Below are positions 63,019-64,000 of a stretch of DNA of 64,000 nucleotides, in pieces. The stretch covers positions 128,325 through 192,324 of the forward strand of contig DBMR01000095.1 of NCBI GenBank assembly GCA_002298785.1, given 5' to 3'. The notes under the pieces are model-generated. The model did no database searches and was not told where the DNA came from. It saw only the letters and a program-made list of their open reading frames with translations. Position 1 is the stretch's first letter, and the number at the start of each line of letters is the position of its first letter. This stretch comes from Verrucomicrobia subdivision 3 bacterium UBA693. Its GTDB lineage: Bacteria > Verrucomicrobiota > Verrucomicrobiia > Limisphaerales > UBA8199. The position numbers were made by a program, and so were the translations under genes.

Positions 63019-64000
63019 TCAATCGCCCGCCGCGGCGACGCGACGCTTCATCTCTTCCTGTTGCGCGGCTGCGAGCTGTGGTTTCCCCAGATCGTAAGTC
63101 ACTTTGTTGATGGTGCCGGTGAACTTGAAGGGGAGCGTGTAGCTGTCGTCCACGCCGGAGCGAGTGTCCATGCCAATATCGAGGGTTTCGTCCAGCGCCA
63201 TGATGAATGGGATCGTGTGTTCCATCTTCTGTTCGGACAACACACGGCCATCCACCGTGAAGACACCGGTGCCGCCTTTGCCGAAGCCGGGGCCGTCGTA
63301 TTTGAAGTCGAAGACCAGCGTGTGCTTGCCCGGATCGAGAGATCGGCCGAACCAATCTTCGGCGCCGACGCCGCCTTCCCAGCGAACTCGCTTCAGATCC
63401 AGGAGGTTGTAAACGAACACCGGCCGGCCCTTTTGCAGATACATCGCGTAGCCGCCGAATCGCCCGCCCATGGTGGCGATCATCCCTTCGGCGCCGCGCT
63501 CGTTGACGGTGATCTCGGCCGTGATCTTATAGTCACGGTTCAAGATGGCGGGTGCGTTGCCGACCGGGATGCCGACGTTTTCGCCGACGTAAGTGAACGT
63601 GGTGCGTCCGGCCGTCGCGCTTGGCCGGGGCGTGATGAGACGCGGCAGGACGGAGTTGTCCAGCGGGAGCACCTCGTATTTCTCGGCTTCGGAAAGGAAG
63701 AGCGCCTGAAGTTCCTTGAGTTTATCCGGATATTTCGCCGCGAGGTCGTTGTTCTGCGAGAAGTCTTCGGCGATATTGTAAAGCTCCCACTTGTATTCAT
63801 TGACGGGCGGTAATGGCTTCGTTCCCAACGCCCAGGGCGGCTGCGGCGGCTCGGTGCAGGCGTACCAGTCTTCGTGGTAGATGCCGCGATTGGCGAACAT
63901 CTCGAAGTACTGGGTCTTGCGGGGAGAAGGTGCGTTGGCGTTCGCTTTGTCGAACGTGTAAACCATGCTCACACCCTCAATCGGCGCTTGCTTGATGCCA
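63019..64000 (-). CDS. Sulfatase, C-terminal part (gene runs off the window)
   Basis: The last 327 codons of a sulfatase whose 5' end lies beyond 64000; the frame is open to the window edge. It aligns with the C-terminal half of the sulfatase at 19683: APIEGVSM, then QYFEMFANRGIYHEDWYA, WELYNIAEDFSQNNDLA and a LamG-like tail (GMIATMGGRFGGYAMYLQK, GPGFGKGGTGVFTVDG). The catalytic Cys and most metal ligands are in the missing part. It lies upstream of the GH106-type gene on the same strand, separated by 368 bp, and may desulfate the polysaccharide attacked by that hydrolase. Confidence 0.9.
   Translation of the reverse strand, partial: GIKQAPIEGVSMVYTFDKANANAPSPRKTQYFEMFANRGIYHEDWYACTEPPQPPWALGTKPLPPVNEYKWELYNIAEDFSQNNDLAAKYPDKLKELQALFLSEAEKYEVLPLDNSVLPRLITPRPSATAGRTTFTYVGENVGIPVGNAPAILNRDYKITAEITVNERGAEGMIATMGGRFGGYAMYLQKGRPVFVYNLLDLKRVRWEGGVGAEDWFGRSLDPGKHTLVFDFKYDGPGFGKGGTGVFTVDGRVLSEQKMEHTIPFIMALDETLDIGMDTRSGVDDSYTLPFKFTGTINKVTYDLGKPQLAAAQQEEMKRRVAAAGD

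Overview
The window looks like a chromosomal segment of a soil or freshwater Verrucomicrobiota bacterium, most likely of the Pedosphaera/Limisphaerales kind. This is inferred from gene content only: Cys-type sulfatases with LamG-like tails, a GH106-type rhamnosidase, DUF4091 and CotH/lamin-tail proteins, an ECF sigma factor paired with a Ser/Thr kinase carrying TPRs, and several tiny proteins typical of the phylum. The DNA is GC-rich. I found no rRNA, complete tRNA, CRISPR array, transposase or phage gene.

Layout. 0.5-5.1 kb: a URO-D/corrinoid methyltransferase-like gene convergent with a secreted FG-GAP/DUF4091 protein. 5.3-12.5 kb: sialidase-like protein, GT9 fused to a membrane domain, GT39-type membrane glycosyltransferase, and a secreted clan GH-A hydrolase. 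12.6-16.7 kb: a histidine kinase with an ABC-type substrate-binding sensor, a FixJ-like regulator and a receiver-only protein. 16.7-18.3 kb: three small secreted or lipoproteins. 18.4-27.1 kb: FadL porin, arylsulfatase, DUF4239 protein, K+ channel, large lipoprotein and OprO/P porin. 27.2-33.9 kb: ECF sigma factor, TPR kinase, LamG-like secreted protein and DUF2339-like membrane protein. 34.0-36.8 kb: PerR/Fur-like regulator and katG.

37.0-38.7 kb: bS21, IF-1 and an RRM RNA-binding protein. 38.9-41.6 kb: a CotH/lamin-tail protein that has lost its 5' end. 41.7-46.3 kb: a three-gene kinase, kinase and NtrC-regulator operon. 47.0-49.1 kb: B12-binding radical SAM protein and small genes. 49.7-55.5 kb: an envelope-stress-like cluster of tiny genes (BON remnant, Lmo0937-type, DUF3185, entericidin, zinc ribbon, MGDKSPK protein) around a 1000-residue DUF748 protein. 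55.7-58.7 kb: rpmI, rpoZ, a 67-residue protein, a DEAD-box helicase and a second RRM protein. 59.0-64.0 kb: GH106-type hydrolase and the C-terminal part of a second sulfatase that runs off the window.

The most interesting signal is non-coding. The two RRM genes, 20 kb apart, share a roughly 90-nt upstream leader with three inverted repeats at the same distance from the start codon (48 nt between the last hairpin and ATG). One RRM gene lies upstream of infA and near rpsU; the other lies upstream of a DEAD-box helicase, rpoZ and rpmI. This suggests a shared RNA-level, possibly cold-responsive, control element for RNA-handling and translation genes.
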